DNA of 64,000 nucleotides from Anseongella ginsenosidimutans. GTDB lineage: Bacteria > Bacteroidota > Bacteroidia > Sphingobacteriales > Sphingobacteriaceae. The position numbers and the translations under genes were made by a program. Location: NCBI RefSeq assembly GCF_008033235.1, contig NZ_CP042432.1, positions 3,410,001-3,474,000 of the forward strand, read 5' to 3'. Under the pieces are notes generated by a model. That model was not told where the DNA came from and made no database searches. It saw only the letters and a list, made by a program, of their open reading frames with translations. Shown in pieces: positions 56,354 through 64,000 of the stretch (positions within the stretch are counted from its first letter, which is position 1; every line of letters starts with the position of its first letter).

Positions 56354-58814
56354 TACGGTAGGTGAAATTCCGGGATTTAAATGGAAGCGCCTGCTGAGCC
56401 AGGTCTACGCTAAGCAGTACCGGGCCGTCACCGGCGCCTTCCCGCGCAGCGGTTAAATTAAGCAACTGGTTTTCTTTCCGGATAAGCAGCCCATAGCCAT
56501 CTTCCCGGCTAAGCCGGACCCAGCGGACATCTCTTTTATCACTTCCCGTATTCGCGCTGATAGGCCCGGAATAAATGCCTATTTCATTTTGCGCAGCCGG
56601 CTCCCTTCCATACCATTCCATCTCCCGGTAATCACCGGGTAACCTGAAGCTGGTACCGAACCCCGGCATGAGCGGATAATCTCCCTGCATCCTTACAAAA
56701 ACATTTTCTACCAGTATCGCCCCGCGGCCGTCCACCCGGAACTTCTGAAACAGCCTGGCATCTCCACCAAGAAGCACCTTCGTAAAGGAAATATAATAAT
56801 TCCCGTTCACATCTTCCGTGACCTTATAATCGATAATATTGCCCTTATCCGCAGCTTCATTCCAAAGTGTATGGCTTTCCTTCAGGGAGTCCTGCGGAAC
56901 CAGCAGCTTCCGGAAATTCAGCTCGGGGCCTTCATTCATAAGTTCCCTTCCCTTATAACTATAACGGCTGATCTGACCCTTCCCCTTGTCAAAAACGATC
57001 CGGAAATCATAGCCGTTCAATACGATGGATCCCGGATCATCGGTCACGTCAATCATTCCCTTATCCACCTGGTATTCTTCTTCGTAATGATAAGGACCTA
57101 ACCGGAACTGGCGGGAAGCAACGGTAAAATCAGGCGGAACCAGGGAGTCGCCTGTTTTGGTTTTCAGCCGGAGATTAAGAAAATAATCATTTCCTTCATA
57201 GAACCGCATTTTATACCCCAGGGAAAGCCCGGTTTCCTGCCCGGATGCTACCGGAAGTTGCTCCACACGGCCTTCTTCCGCTTTCTTCCCGTTGCGGAGT
57301 ATCTCCCATTGCAGGTAATAACCAGAGAGGTCGCGGAATGCAAAGTGGTTCCGTACCCCGATAGTCCCCTTCAGAAAATCAGCCAGCAAGAGGTCCACCA
57401 CCGGCTTCCCGGCTTCGGGAAGACGCTCCTTTTGCGAAAGGGAAATGATGGAAGGATTATTCTTATTTCCGTGGACGCGCTTATCCAGCACATATACCCC
57501 ATACAGATTGCATAGCCTGTACCAGGAGGGATAAGTAAAGTAAGAAGAAGCATAAACAGCGTTGAAATTTCCCTGTTTGATCTCACGGATATCCTGCATC
57601 AACTGCTCCCTGTCCATTGAAAAGAGCGGTCTGGGGCCGGGTTTGAATACCCGGAGCGGTACAGGCACGCCGTTCACATGCAGCATTTCTTCTTCGACCT
57701 CAACTGTCCTGAAACCAACCTGCTGGGATACTACCTCAAGTACCTGGCCCGCGCCGTCAAGCAATGTGATATTCAGCCGGTAGCAATAAGGTGTTTCATG
57801 TGACCAGGGCTTTACGTCATCGACCGTTCCCTCGAAATGAAAAGCCATGCGGTCGCCCCCGCGAATTTTATAGGTATTATCTTTCCTGAAGTCTATTATT
57901 TCATTTCCTTCATCGTCCACAAGTTGTGCGTTTACAGTTGCCTCGGAATAGATCGGCTCGCGGAGTACGCCCCAAAAACGTTCTTTCACCGAATCCATCC
58001 GGTTCTCTACCCGGATATCCAATTCCAGCAAGCCTTTCCGCCTATTTTTGTCAAGGCTCCCGGTAAGGCCAATGCCTTGAAAATGCATTTCAGGCCGGGA
58101 ATAAAGCATTCCTTTTACCATACCGGACAGCAAGTCCTGCACCAGGGTTGTTCCCGCGCCGACCCCCTGCCCCCGGCCCAGCGCGAGTTCCAGGGCCAGT
58201 AAATTCTCTCCCGGCTGCAGGAAAGGCGTGATATTGAATTCCGCTTTCGGCGAACCCGCCGCTGTCTGTCCTACCCGATGTCCGTTTACCCAAATGGCAG
58301 TCGCTGTATGCATGCCTGGAGAAATAAACAGTTGCTTTTCGGCCCAAATTTCGTCCAGATTGATCTTCTTCCGGAATAAAATAACTTCCGCGCGCTCATC
58401 CCGGCTTGCAGCGGCGGTGGAACGGTCTTTATTGCCCGCGGCGCCGATGGCCTTGTTTTCACTTGTCCGGATTTCTCCGTTTTCAGTTGCCCGGGATTCT
58501 CCGGGAATCTTCACCGTTTCCCACGAAGCATCGTCAAACTCCGGGGTATAGAAACCGGGGGAAAAACGCTTTGCATCGGTTGAAAACTTCCAGGGGCCTT
58601 CCAGGGAAATAGTTCGTTCGGAAGCAGCCGGATTAGCCGCAATTGCTTTATCAAGGCTTTCATAGGGAAAGTACCATGTTCCGGGCCCGTCAGGAGCCTG
58701 TTCCGTTTCCGCGTTCCCGCTGTTTTCCCTGCTAAGAACCTGTCCCTTCAGGTTAAACTGGAAGACAATGAGTGCGCAGAAAACGAATAATTTCAAGGTT
58801 ACTTTATCAGGCAT
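56319..58814 (-). CDS. Secreted LacZ-type GH2 protein lacking the catalytic TIM barrel (pseudoenzyme)
   Basis: An 831-residue protein with a signal peptide (LKLFVFCALIVFQFNLKG). It follows LacZ order: a sugar-binding jelly roll (about 65-250, ending in ALELALGRG), an Ig-like domain (255-375), a vestigial barrel (380-480), an Ig-like domain (485-590) and the Bgal_small C-terminal domain (600-825). In the barrel region it keeps the MDREQLMQDIREIKQGNFNA and WYRLCNLYGVYVLD segments, then ends at NNPSIISLSQKERL where LacZ has SLGNE, and resumes at the next domain. The ANIE/GNE acid-base and nucleophile motifs are absent. About 200 residues are missing compared with LacZ. The protein stays in frame, so a non-catalytic sugar-binding role is plausible. 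Confidence 0.85.
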   Translation of the reverse strand: MPDKVTLKLFVFCALIVFQFNLKGQVLSRENSGNAETEQAPDGPGTWYFPYESLDKAIAANPAASERTISLEGPWKFSTDAKRFSPGFYTPEFDDASWETVKIPGESRATENGEIRTSENKAIGAAGNKDRSTAAASRDERAEVILFRKKINLDEIWAEKQLFISPGMHTATAIWVNGHRVGQTAAGSPKAEFNITPFLQPGENLLALELALGRGQGVGAGTTLVQDLLSGMVKGMLYSRPEMHFQGIGLTGSLDKNRRKGLLELDIRVENRMDSVKERFWGVLREPIYSEATVNAQLVDDEGNEIIDFRKDNTYKIRGGDRMAFHFEGTVDDVKPWSHETPYCYRLNITLLDGAGQVLEVVSQQVGFRTVEVEEEMLHVNGVPVPLRVFKPGPRPLFSMDREQLMQDIREIKQGNFNAVYASSYFTYPSWYRLCNLYGVYVLDKRVHGNKNNPSIISLSQKERLPEAGKPVVDLLLADFLKGTIGVRNHFAFRDLSGYYLQWEILRNGKKAEEGRVEQLPVASGQETGLSLGYKMRFYEGNDYFLNLRLKTKTGDSLVPPDFTVASRQFRLGPYHYEEEYQVDKGMIDVTDDPGSIVLNGYDFRIVFDKGKGQISRYSYKGRELMNEGPELNFRKLLVPQDSLKESHTLWNEAADKGNIIDYKVTEDVNGNYYISFTKVLLGGDARLFQKFRVDGRGAILVENVFVRMQGDYPLMPGFGTSFRLPGDYREMEWYGREPAAQNEIGIYSGPISANTGSDKRDVRWVRLSREDGYGLLIRKENQLLNLTAAREGAGDGPVLLSVDLAQQALPFKSRNFTYRIIPYISSANVQ

Positions 58815-58845
58815 GTGTTAATAACGTCGGGAAAAGGCTTTTTAC

Positions 58846-58853
58846 TATATTTG
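58846..58853 (+). promoter_or_regulatory. Candidate -7 element (TATATTTG) for the agmatinase gene
   Basis: A perfect TAnnTTTG octamer 21 bases before the ATG at 58874; no clear -33 TTTG. Confidence 0.5.
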
Positions 58854-58873
58854 CCGCTGAAATTATAATAAAA

Positions 58874-59773
58874 ATGGCAAAAGCGCTTAGCCCGCAAAAC
58901 TTTTTGGGTATTGAAGAACAGGAAATGTGCAGTTATGATGCCTCCGGGATCGTCATTCAGTCGCTCCCCTACGAATACACTTCTTCCTATCTTTCAGGCT
59001 CTGCCGCCGGTCCGGCTGCTATCCTGGAAGCTTCTCATTATGTGGAGTTCTACGACGAAGAACTGGACAAGGAAATTTACCGGGAAACCGGGATTGCCAC
59101 CCTGGAACCCCTGGATTTCGCGGGAAAGACCGATGAAGCGGCTATTTCACTGATCGAAAATGCAACTTCTTCCCTGCTGGAAGACGGCAAGTTCGTGGTT
59201 TCTCTGGGTGCGGAACATACAGTAACTTACGGGATCGTTAAGGCATTTGCCCGTAAATTCGACGATCTTACCGTGCTGCAATTAGATGCCCATTCCGACC
59301 TTAGGGAGGCCTACCAGGGAAACCCTTATTCTCATGCGTCAGTAATGAAGCGGGTGTATGACCTGGGACTCAATATCTGCCAGGCTGGCATCCGCGCGCA
59401 ATGCCGCGAAGAAGCCGAACTGATCCGTTCATCCGAACGTATCCATACGGCGTATGCATGGAAACTGCAATCGGATGAACGCTGGATGGATAATCTGATA
59501 AAAAACTGCACCGGAAACGTCTATATAACCATAGACGCCGACGGTTTTGACCCTTCCGTCATGCCTGCTGTAGGAACCGCCGAACCCGGCGGCCTGGGCT
59601 GGTACGAGGCCCTTCAGCTGCTCAGGAAAGTATGCGCGGCCAAAAACGTTGTGGGCTTCGACATTGTGGAATGCGCCCCTGCCGAAGGCAATATCCTCAC
59701 TCAATTCAACCTGGCAAAACTGGCGTATAAGCTGATGGGCTACAAGACGTCCTTTAGCCAGGAAAAATCGTAA
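58874..59773 (+). CDS. speB: Agmatinase / arginase-family ureohydrolase
   Basis: A 299-residue binuclear manganese ureohydrolase. Metal ligands are visible in SLGAEHTVTYG, LQLDAHSDLR, and ITIDADGFDPSVMP; the loop YSHASVMKRV also fits. The product would be putrescine if agmatine is the substrate, feeding polyamine synthesis. The ATG at 58874, preceded by a -7 element, is chosen over an upstream start inside the LacZ-like promoter region. It is divergent from the LacZ-like gene and 24 bases before ychF. Confidence 0.9.
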   Translation: MAKALSPQNFLGIEEQEMCSYDASGIVIQSLPYEYTSSYLSGSAAGPAAILEASHYVEFYDEELDKEIYRETGIATLEPLDFAGKTDEAAISLIENATSSLLEDGKFVVSLGAEHTVTYGIVKAFARKFDDLTVLQLDAHSDLREAYQGNPYSHASVMKRVYDLGLNICQAGIRAQCREEAELIRSSERIHTAYAWKLQSDERWMDNLIKNCTGNVYITIDADGFDPSVMPAVGTAEPGGLGWYEALQLLRKVCAAKNVVGFDIVECAPAEGNILTQFNLAKLAYKLMGYKTSFSQEKS

Positions 59774-59797
59774 ACTAACACTTGACAATAAAATAAA

Positions 59798-60895
59798 ATG
59801 GCACTTCAATGCGGTATTGTGGGGCTTCCGAATGTCGGCAAGTCTACCTTGTTTAATTCTCTGTCCAATGCCAGGGCACAGGCAGCCAATTTTCCTTTCT
59901 GTACCATAGAACCTAACATCGGCACGATTACCGTCCCCGATGAGAGGCTGACAAAACTTGCAGAACTGGTAAAACCCCAACGTATCGTTCCTACTACGAT
60001 TGAGATTGTAGATATTGCCGGTTTGGTAAAAGGCGCCAGCAAGGGTGAAGGCCTTGGAAACCAATTCCTGGGAAATATACGCGGTACCGATGCGATTATT
60101 CATGTACTCCGCTGCTTCGACGATGATAATGTAGTCCATGTGGACGGTTCCGTAGATCCGCTGCGCGACAAGGAGATCATTGATACCGAATTGCAGTTAA
60201 AAGACCTGGAAACCATAGAAAAAAAGCTGCAGAAAGTAAATAAGGCTGCTAAAACAGGCGACAAAGAAGCCAGGAAGACCGAAGACGTACTTAGCATCTA
60301 TAAAAGCCACCTTTCTTCGGGAAAGCCGGCCCGTACCGCCCCCGTGGAAGAAAACGACCAGGAACATATTGCCGACCTCTACCTGCTCACCAGTAAGCCC
60401 GTTCTGTACCTTTGTAATGTGGACGAAAAATCGGTAAAAAACGGGAACCGGCATGTAGAAGCTGTAAAGGAGGCCATCCGGGATGAAAATGCCGAATTAC
60501 TCATGATCAGTGCTGCGATCGAAGCCGACATCGCCGAACTGGAAACCTACGAGGACAAGCAACTCTTCCTGGAAGACCTCGGACTGGACCAGCCCGGGGT
60601 GAACAAGCTGATCGTTTCCGCCTACCGCCTCCTTAACCTGATCACGTATTTCACCGCGGGCGTACAGGAAGTGCGCGCCTGGACCATCACCCGAGGCACA
60701 ACCGCTCCCGGGGCCGCCGGCGTAATCCATACCGATTTTGAAAAAGGCTTTATCCGGGCCGAAGTGATCCACTACGAAGATTATATCGCCTATGGCTCAG
60801 AAAGCGCCTGTAAAGACGCCGGCAAACTAAACGTAGAAGGCAAAACATACGTCGTGCAGGACGGCGACGTCATGCATTTCAGGTTTAATGTGTAG
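59798..60895 (+). CDS. ychF: Ribosome-associated GTPase/ATPase YchF (OLA1)
   Basis: A 365-residue YchF. The G domain starts CGIVGLPNVGKSTLFNSL with the G2-G3 region ASKGEGLGNQFLGNIRGTDA and VDIAGLVKGAS; the G4 segment is the YchF-type LYLCNVDEKS, which prefers ATP; a coiled-coil insert (about 125-205) and C-terminal TGS domain (about 280-363, FTAGVQEVRAWTITRGTTAP) complete it. It is a translation- and stress-related regulator. Confidence 0.95.
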   Translation: MALQCGIVGLPNVGKSTLFNSLSNARAQAANFPFCTIEPNIGTITVPDERLTKLAELVKPQRIVPTTIEIVDIAGLVKGASKGEGLGNQFLGNIRGTDAIIHVLRCFDDDNVVHVDGSVDPLRDKEIIDTELQLKDLETIEKKLQKVNKAAKTGDKEARKTEDVLSIYKSHLSSGKPARTAPVEENDQEHIADLYLLTSKPVLYLCNVDEKSVKNGNRHVEAVKEAIRDENAELLMISAAIEADIAELETYEDKQLFLEDLGLDQPGVNKLIVSAYRLLNLITYFTAGVQEVRAWTITRGTTAPGAAGVIHTDFEKGFIRAEVIHYEDYIAYGSESACKDAGKLNVEGKTYVVQDGDVMHFRFNV

Positions 60896-60905
60896 GTCAG
60901 TTCCT

Positions 60906-60937
60906 TTTGCTTTTATAAAAAAACAACCCTATATTTG
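60906..60937 (+). promoter_or_regulatory. Bacteroidota-type promoter for rpmH
   Basis: TTTG at 60906-60909 and TATATTTG at 60930-60937 are 20 bases apart, an exact fit to the -33 TTTG / -7 TAnnTTTG consensus, 37 bases before the rpmH start. Confidence 0.75.
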
Positions 60938-60974
60938 CACCTCATTTTTCAGGGCATATAGTATATAGACAATC

Positions 60975-61133
60975 ATGAAAAGAACATACCAGCCGTCGAA
61001 TCGCAAGAGAAGGAACAAGCATGGCTTCAAACTAAGAATGGCAACTGCCAACGGACGTAAGATCCTTGCCGCACGCCGTGCCAAGGGCAGAAAACGACTG
61101 TCTGTTTCAGATGAGCGCCGCCACAAGGCTTAG
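60975..61133 (+). CDS. rpmH: 50S ribosomal protein L34
   Basis: A 52-residue L34, too short for most gene finders' ORF lists. It starts [20 protein letters not shown], then [20 protein letters not shown] and ends [12 protein letters not shown], all matching the family. Usually rnpA follows within a short gap; here a 569-base repeat array separates them, and the first mini-hairpin begins on the last base of the rpmH stop codon. Confidence 0.97.
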   Translation: MKRTYQPSNRKRRNKHGFKLRMATANGRKILAARRAKGRKRLSVSDERRHKA

Positions 61134-61700
61134 TTGCTTCGCAACGGTTTAAAGTTTAAAGTTTCAAGCTTCAGTTGCTTCGCAACAGTTTAAAGTTTCA
61201 GGTTTAAAGTTTCAAGCTTCAGTTGCTTCGCAACAGTTTAAAGTTTCAGGTTGCTTCGCAACAGTTAAAGTTCAAAGTTTCAAACTGCTTCGCAGAGTTC
61301 AAAGTTTCAAATTTCATATTGCTTCGGGGAATTAATGTTCTATTTTAGATAAAGGTTCCGCTTTCAGACAAGGTTTCAATTTCAAGAAAAAGCTTCAATT
61401 GGATAGGAGCCGCCAGCTCACAAACCCCCCTCTTTAAGCCTAGAACTTTGACCCTCAAACTAAAACCACGACACCTTAAACTAGAACCTTTGAACCTCGA
61501 ACCAAAAACTTTGAACTTTGAACTTTGAAACCTTGAACTTCAAACTAAAAACTAGAAACTAAAAACTTTAAACTTTAAGCTTTAAGCTTTGAACCTCGAA
61601 CCAAAAACTTTGAACTTTGAACTTTGAAACCTTGAACTTCAAACTAAAAACTAGAAACTTTGAACCTTGAACTTTGAACCTTAAACCCTGAACTTTATTT
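61133..61700. repeat. Intergenic mini-hairpin / AT-rich repeat array 2 (between rpmH and rnpA)
   Basis: A 569-base insertion-like array. The left part has four perfect GTTGCTTCGCAAC mini-hairpins (61133, 61174, 61222, 61250), one compensated variant CTGCTTCGCAG (61285-61295) and a decayed one near 61319, mixed with GTTTAAAGTTTCAAG segments. The middle (61320-61430) is less regular. The right part (61440-61700) is packed with CTTTGAAC, AAACTTTGAAC and AAACTAAAAACT segments, the reverse complement of the left motifs. The whole can fold as a large imperfect inverted repeat. No gene is seen. Confidence 0.88.
61488..61659. repeat. 73-bp perfect direct repeat inside array 2
   Basis: The block starting CTTTGAACCTCGAACC is identical at 61488-61560 and 61587-61659, offset by 99 bases, with a 26-base AT-rich spacer. 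Perfect identity over 73 bases implies a recent duplication or gene-conversion event in the array. Confidence 0.85.
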
Positions 61701-61702
61701 AA

Positions 61703-62098
61703 GTGAGCAGTTTTAAAAAAGAAGAACGTTTATGCAGCAGGGCGTTGATACTCCGGCTGGTCAATAAAGGTTCTTCTTTTCTTTTATACCCTTTTCGCGT
61801 TACCAGCCTTTCTACCGAGCTTCCTGTTGCTGGTTTCCCGGCGCAGGTGATGATTACCGTTTCACGGCGGCGCTTTAAAAGAGCCGTTGACCGAAACCGG
61901 ATAAAGCGCCGGGTCCGAGAAGCCTACCGAAAAAACAAATCAGCGCATCTCTATGATTATTTAGATAACAGCGGACGTTCTCTCATCTTAATGCTTTCTT
62001 ATGTGGGGAAAGAGGTTCTGTCTTCGCCTGAGATTGAAAAAAAACTTATATTGGCGCTAAAACGCTTGCAACAGGAATATGATCAAAAAAGCGCTTAA
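61703..62098 (+). CDS. rnpA: Ribonuclease P protein component
   Basis: A 131-residue RnpA starting with GTG (61703): [20 protein letters not shown], then [19 protein letters not shown] and the RNR signature [22 protein letters not shown] near residues 52-73. It binds the catalytic RNA to process tRNA 5' ends. The only close start is GTG. The gene directly overlaps yidD by 20 bases. Confidence 0.95.
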   Translation: MSSFKKEERLCSRALILRLVNKGSSFLLYPFRVTSLSTELPVAGFPAQVMITVSRRRFKRAVDRNRIKRRVREAYRKNKSAHLYDYLDNSGRSLILMLSYVGKEVLSSPEIEKKLILALKRLQQEYDQKSA

Positions 62099-62303
62099 TT
62101 CGCTTCTGATCGGCTTTATCCGTGCTTACCAACTCCTTCTTTCCCCTTTATTGGGCGGGTCCTGCCGGTTCACTCCAACCTGCTCCCAGTACGGGATTGA
62201 GGCGATCCGGAAACACGGGCCCTTTAAAGGGCTTTGGCTCACGATTAAGCGGATTGGCCGGTGTCATCCCTGGGGCGGGCATGGAGAAGACCCTGTACCC
62301 TGA
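62079..62303 (+). CDS. yidD: Membrane protein insertion efficiency factor YidD
   Basis: A 74-residue YidD with an amphipathic N-terminal helix ([20 protein letters not shown]) and the family motif [25 protein letters not shown] and [14 protein letters not shown]. The usual order rpmH-rnpA-yidD-yidC is kept except that yidC is not seen next; a protease gene follows 44 bases later. Confidence 0.93.
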   Translation: MIKKALNSLLIGFIRAYQLLLSPLLGGSCRFTPTCSQYGIEAIRKHGPFKGLWLTIKRIGRCHPWGGHGEDPVP

Positions 62304-62347
62304 CTATCCGCCCGTCCGGGGCCTGAACATGACAAAAAAATGATCCG

Positions 62348-64000
62348 ATGAACATCAAAAAGAACCTGCTGATCCGTTTTTTCCTGCCAGCCATACTCCT
62401 GCCGGTTGCCGGAGGCTTTGCGGCTTTTACCCTGCTTCCGGACCTCTTTGAAATTCGCAAGAATAAGGAGATACTTTCAACACTCTTCGAAGAAGTAAAT
62501 CTGGAGTACGTGGATGAGGTATCGCCTTCGCGGCTCATGCGCACCAGTGTAGAAGCTATGCTATCTTCCCTCGACCCCTACACGGTTTATTTTTCCGAAT
62601 CGGAAGTGAGCGATGCCCGTATGGAAAACGCCGTGGCTTTCGGGGGGATCGGCGCTTCCCTGCATCAAAAGGAAGACTTCGTCGCCATTGGGACAGTTCA
62701 TGAAAACGGAGCCGCTCAGGCGGCCGGGTTGCTTCCCGGCGACCTTATTGTTGCAATCAATGGGAGAAACGCCAAAGGGCGAACGGTGGAACAGGTAGAA
62801 GCTTTCCTCAACGGTCAGGCGGGCGCCGCCATCCGCCTGACCCTGACCAGGAACGGACAGCAAGTGGAAAAGACCCTTTCCAGGAAAGAGGCTTCCAGAA
62901 GCAACCTTGCCTGGCACGGAATGATTGATGAAAATACCGGTTATATTAAGTTATCACATTTTGGCCCGGGAACGGCCGGCGAATTCGGAAAAGCCCTTAC
63001 GGAACTCAAAACGAAATCGCTTGAAAACCTGGTGATCGACCTCCGGGATAACCCGGGCGGTATTCTGCAGGAAGCGGTTGGCCTCTGCAACCTTTTCGTG
63101 GAAAAAGGTCAGCTGATTGTCAGCACAAAGGGGAAAAACCCGGCGAACAACCGCTCGTTTTCCACCATGGCCGAGGCGATTGATACAAACATTGCCATCA
63201 GCGTACTGCTTAACAGCCGCTCTGCTTCCGCTTCGGAAATTGTTGCCGGCGCCTTCCAGGACCTGGACAGGGCCGTGATCGTGGGCCAGCGCTCCTTTGG
63301 AAAGGGGCTGGTGCAGGTAAACAAACCGCTTCCCTATAATGCACAGCTGAAAGTTACGATTGCCAAATATTATATTCCCAGCGGGCGCTGTATCCAGGCC
63401 CTTGATTATACCCACCGGAACCCGGATGGCAGCGTGGGAAAAGTTCCGGATTCTTTGGTGAGCGACTTTAAAACAAGGAACGGCAGGCTGGTCCGGGATG
63501 GAGGAGGAATATTACCTGATATAGTTGTTGACAGGCCTTCGGCGCCCGCCGTCGTGCAATCCCTCCTTGACAAAGGGCTTATTTTTGATTACGCGACTCT
63601 TTACAGGCAGCGCCATGACAGCATTGCCCGGCCCCGCGACTTTGAACTTACCGAAAAAGATTATAAGGATTTCACGGATTTCCTTTCCGGCAAGGACTAT
63701 TCCTATACGACGGAAAGCGAGCGCTTGCTTGAAAAGTACCGGGAAACCGCGGTTACCGAGGATTATTTTGACGCTCTTGAAGATGATTTTGATTCCATGC
63801 GGCAGCAGCTGGCCGGCGCCAAGAAATATGACCTGCAGCACCACCGGGAAGAGATCAAGAATCTGCTCGAAGAAGAAATAGCAGCGCGTTATTATTATCA
63901 AAGCGGGCGCCTCCAGGCATCCTTTCCGGAAGACAGGGAATTGCAGCAAGCGCTGAAGGTTTTAGATAATCCGGCCAGCTATTCAGAAGTACTGACCGTA
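62348..64000 (+). CDS. S41-family C-terminal processing peptidase, partial
   Basis: Open from ATG 62348 through the window edge (551 residues so far). A signal/anchor helix (LLIRFFLPAILLPVAGG) is followed by the N-terminal part SSLDPYTVYFSESEV, a PDZ domain (about 95-175, VHENGAAQAAGLLPGDLIVAI), the S41 catalytic domain (about 195-370) with NLVIDLRDNPGGILQEAVGL, the nucleophile Ser in NSRSASASEIVAGAF and the lysine in GQRSFGKGLVQV. A C-terminal charged region of unknown fold continues past the end. It trims C termini of periplasmic proteins. Confidence 0.93.
   Translation, partial: MNIKKNLLIRFFLPAILLPVAGGFAAFTLLPDLFEIRKNKEILSTLFEEVNLEYVDEVSPSRLMRTSVEAMLSSLDPYTVYFSESEVSDARMENAVAFGGIGASLHQKEDFVAIGTVHENGAAQAAGLLPGDLIVAINGRNAKGRTVEQVEAFLNGQAGAAIRLTLTRNGQQVEKTLSRKEASRSNLAWHGMIDENTGYIKLSHFGPGTAGEFGKALTELKTKSLENLVIDLRDNPGGILQEAVGLCNLFVEKGQLIVSTKGKNPANNRSFSTMAEAIDTNIAISVLLNSRSASASEIVAGAFQDLDRAVIVGQRSFGKGLVQVNKPLPYNAQLKVTIAKYYIPSGRCIQALDYTHRNPDGSVGKVPDSLVSDFKTRNGRLVRDGGGILPDIVVDRPSAPAVVQSLLDKGLIFDYATLYRQRHDSIARPRDFELTEKDYKDFTDFLSGKDYSYTTESERLLEKYRETAVTEDYFDALEDDFDSMRQQLAGAKKYDLQHHREEIKNLLEEEIAARYYYQSGRLQASFPEDRELQQALKVLDNPASYSEVLTV

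Overview
The window is a piece of a Bacteroidota chromosome, most likely from the Sphingobacteriales/Chitinophagales side. The evidence is a type IX secretion sorting domain, GIN-domain and PD40-amidohydrolase proteins, a UpxY-type NusG paralogue, DUF4199 and DUF4202 proteins, promoter elements of the TTTG/TAnnTTTG type and generally weak Shine-Dalgarno sequences. Gene density is high and most genes are intact chromosomal housekeeping genes. I see no prophage, insertion sequence, CRISPR array or plasmid gene.

Layout. 1-9.7 kb (minus strand) is the promoter-proximal part of an exopolysaccharide cluster: a LamG lipoprotein, a 1657-residue secreted mosaic protein (two malectin-like domains, a sugar-dehydrogenase-like propeller and a T9SS signal), Wza, a frameshifted Wzc kinase and the start of a Wzy-like polymerase. 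A UpxY antiterminator and a small HTH regulator face away from it (10-11 kb). 11-18 kb holds a DinB protein, an AraC regulator with an N-terminal CPRC segment, a secreted FGE-like/Gfo-Idh-MocA/NIPSNAP operon and the MlaE-MlaF-MlaD lipid transporter. 18-27 kb holds purU, a GDPD-like lipoprotein, a methyltransferase, a decayed DUF4143 ATPase, msrA, an asparaginase, two GIN-type proteins and recQ. 27-41 kb holds a giant amidohydrolase, proA-proB, two L,D-transpeptidases, an exported methyltransferase, an APC permease, gdhA and a frameshifted MFS permease. 41-52 kb holds tRNA-Leu(CAA), rseP, dxr, a GH3 protein, two glycosyltransferases, DUF4199, pyrC and a frameshifted BatA-type protein. 52-64 kb holds lpdA, a sugar-1-phosphate nucleotidyltransferase/kinase pair, a LacZ-like protein without its catalytic core, agmatinase, ychF, rpmH, rnpA, yidD and a C-terminal processing protease running off the end.

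How the genes work together. The left end builds and exports surface polysaccharide. The Mla genes maintain outer-membrane lipid asymmetry. The two L,D-transpeptidases act on the cell wall. proA/proB, gdhA, purU, pyrC and agmatinase are nitrogen and one-carbon metabolism. rpmH-rnpA-yidD is the universal ribosome/RNase P/insertion module.

The most unusual features are: (a) two intergenic arrays, after lpdA and between rpmH and rnpA, made of a 13-base mini-hairpin (GTTGC-TTC-GCAAC) mixed with short AT-rich repeats and laid out as large imperfect inverted repeats, one starting on the last base of the rpmH stop codon; (b) a secreted LacZ-family protein whose catalytic TIM barrel has shrunk to about 100 residues with no recognisable catalytic glutamates; (c) four genes each broken by a single-base contraction of a 5-base homopolymer, which looks more like a sequence-quality problem than biology, beside one ATPase gene that seems truly decayed and carries paired 16-base direct repeats at its promoter.
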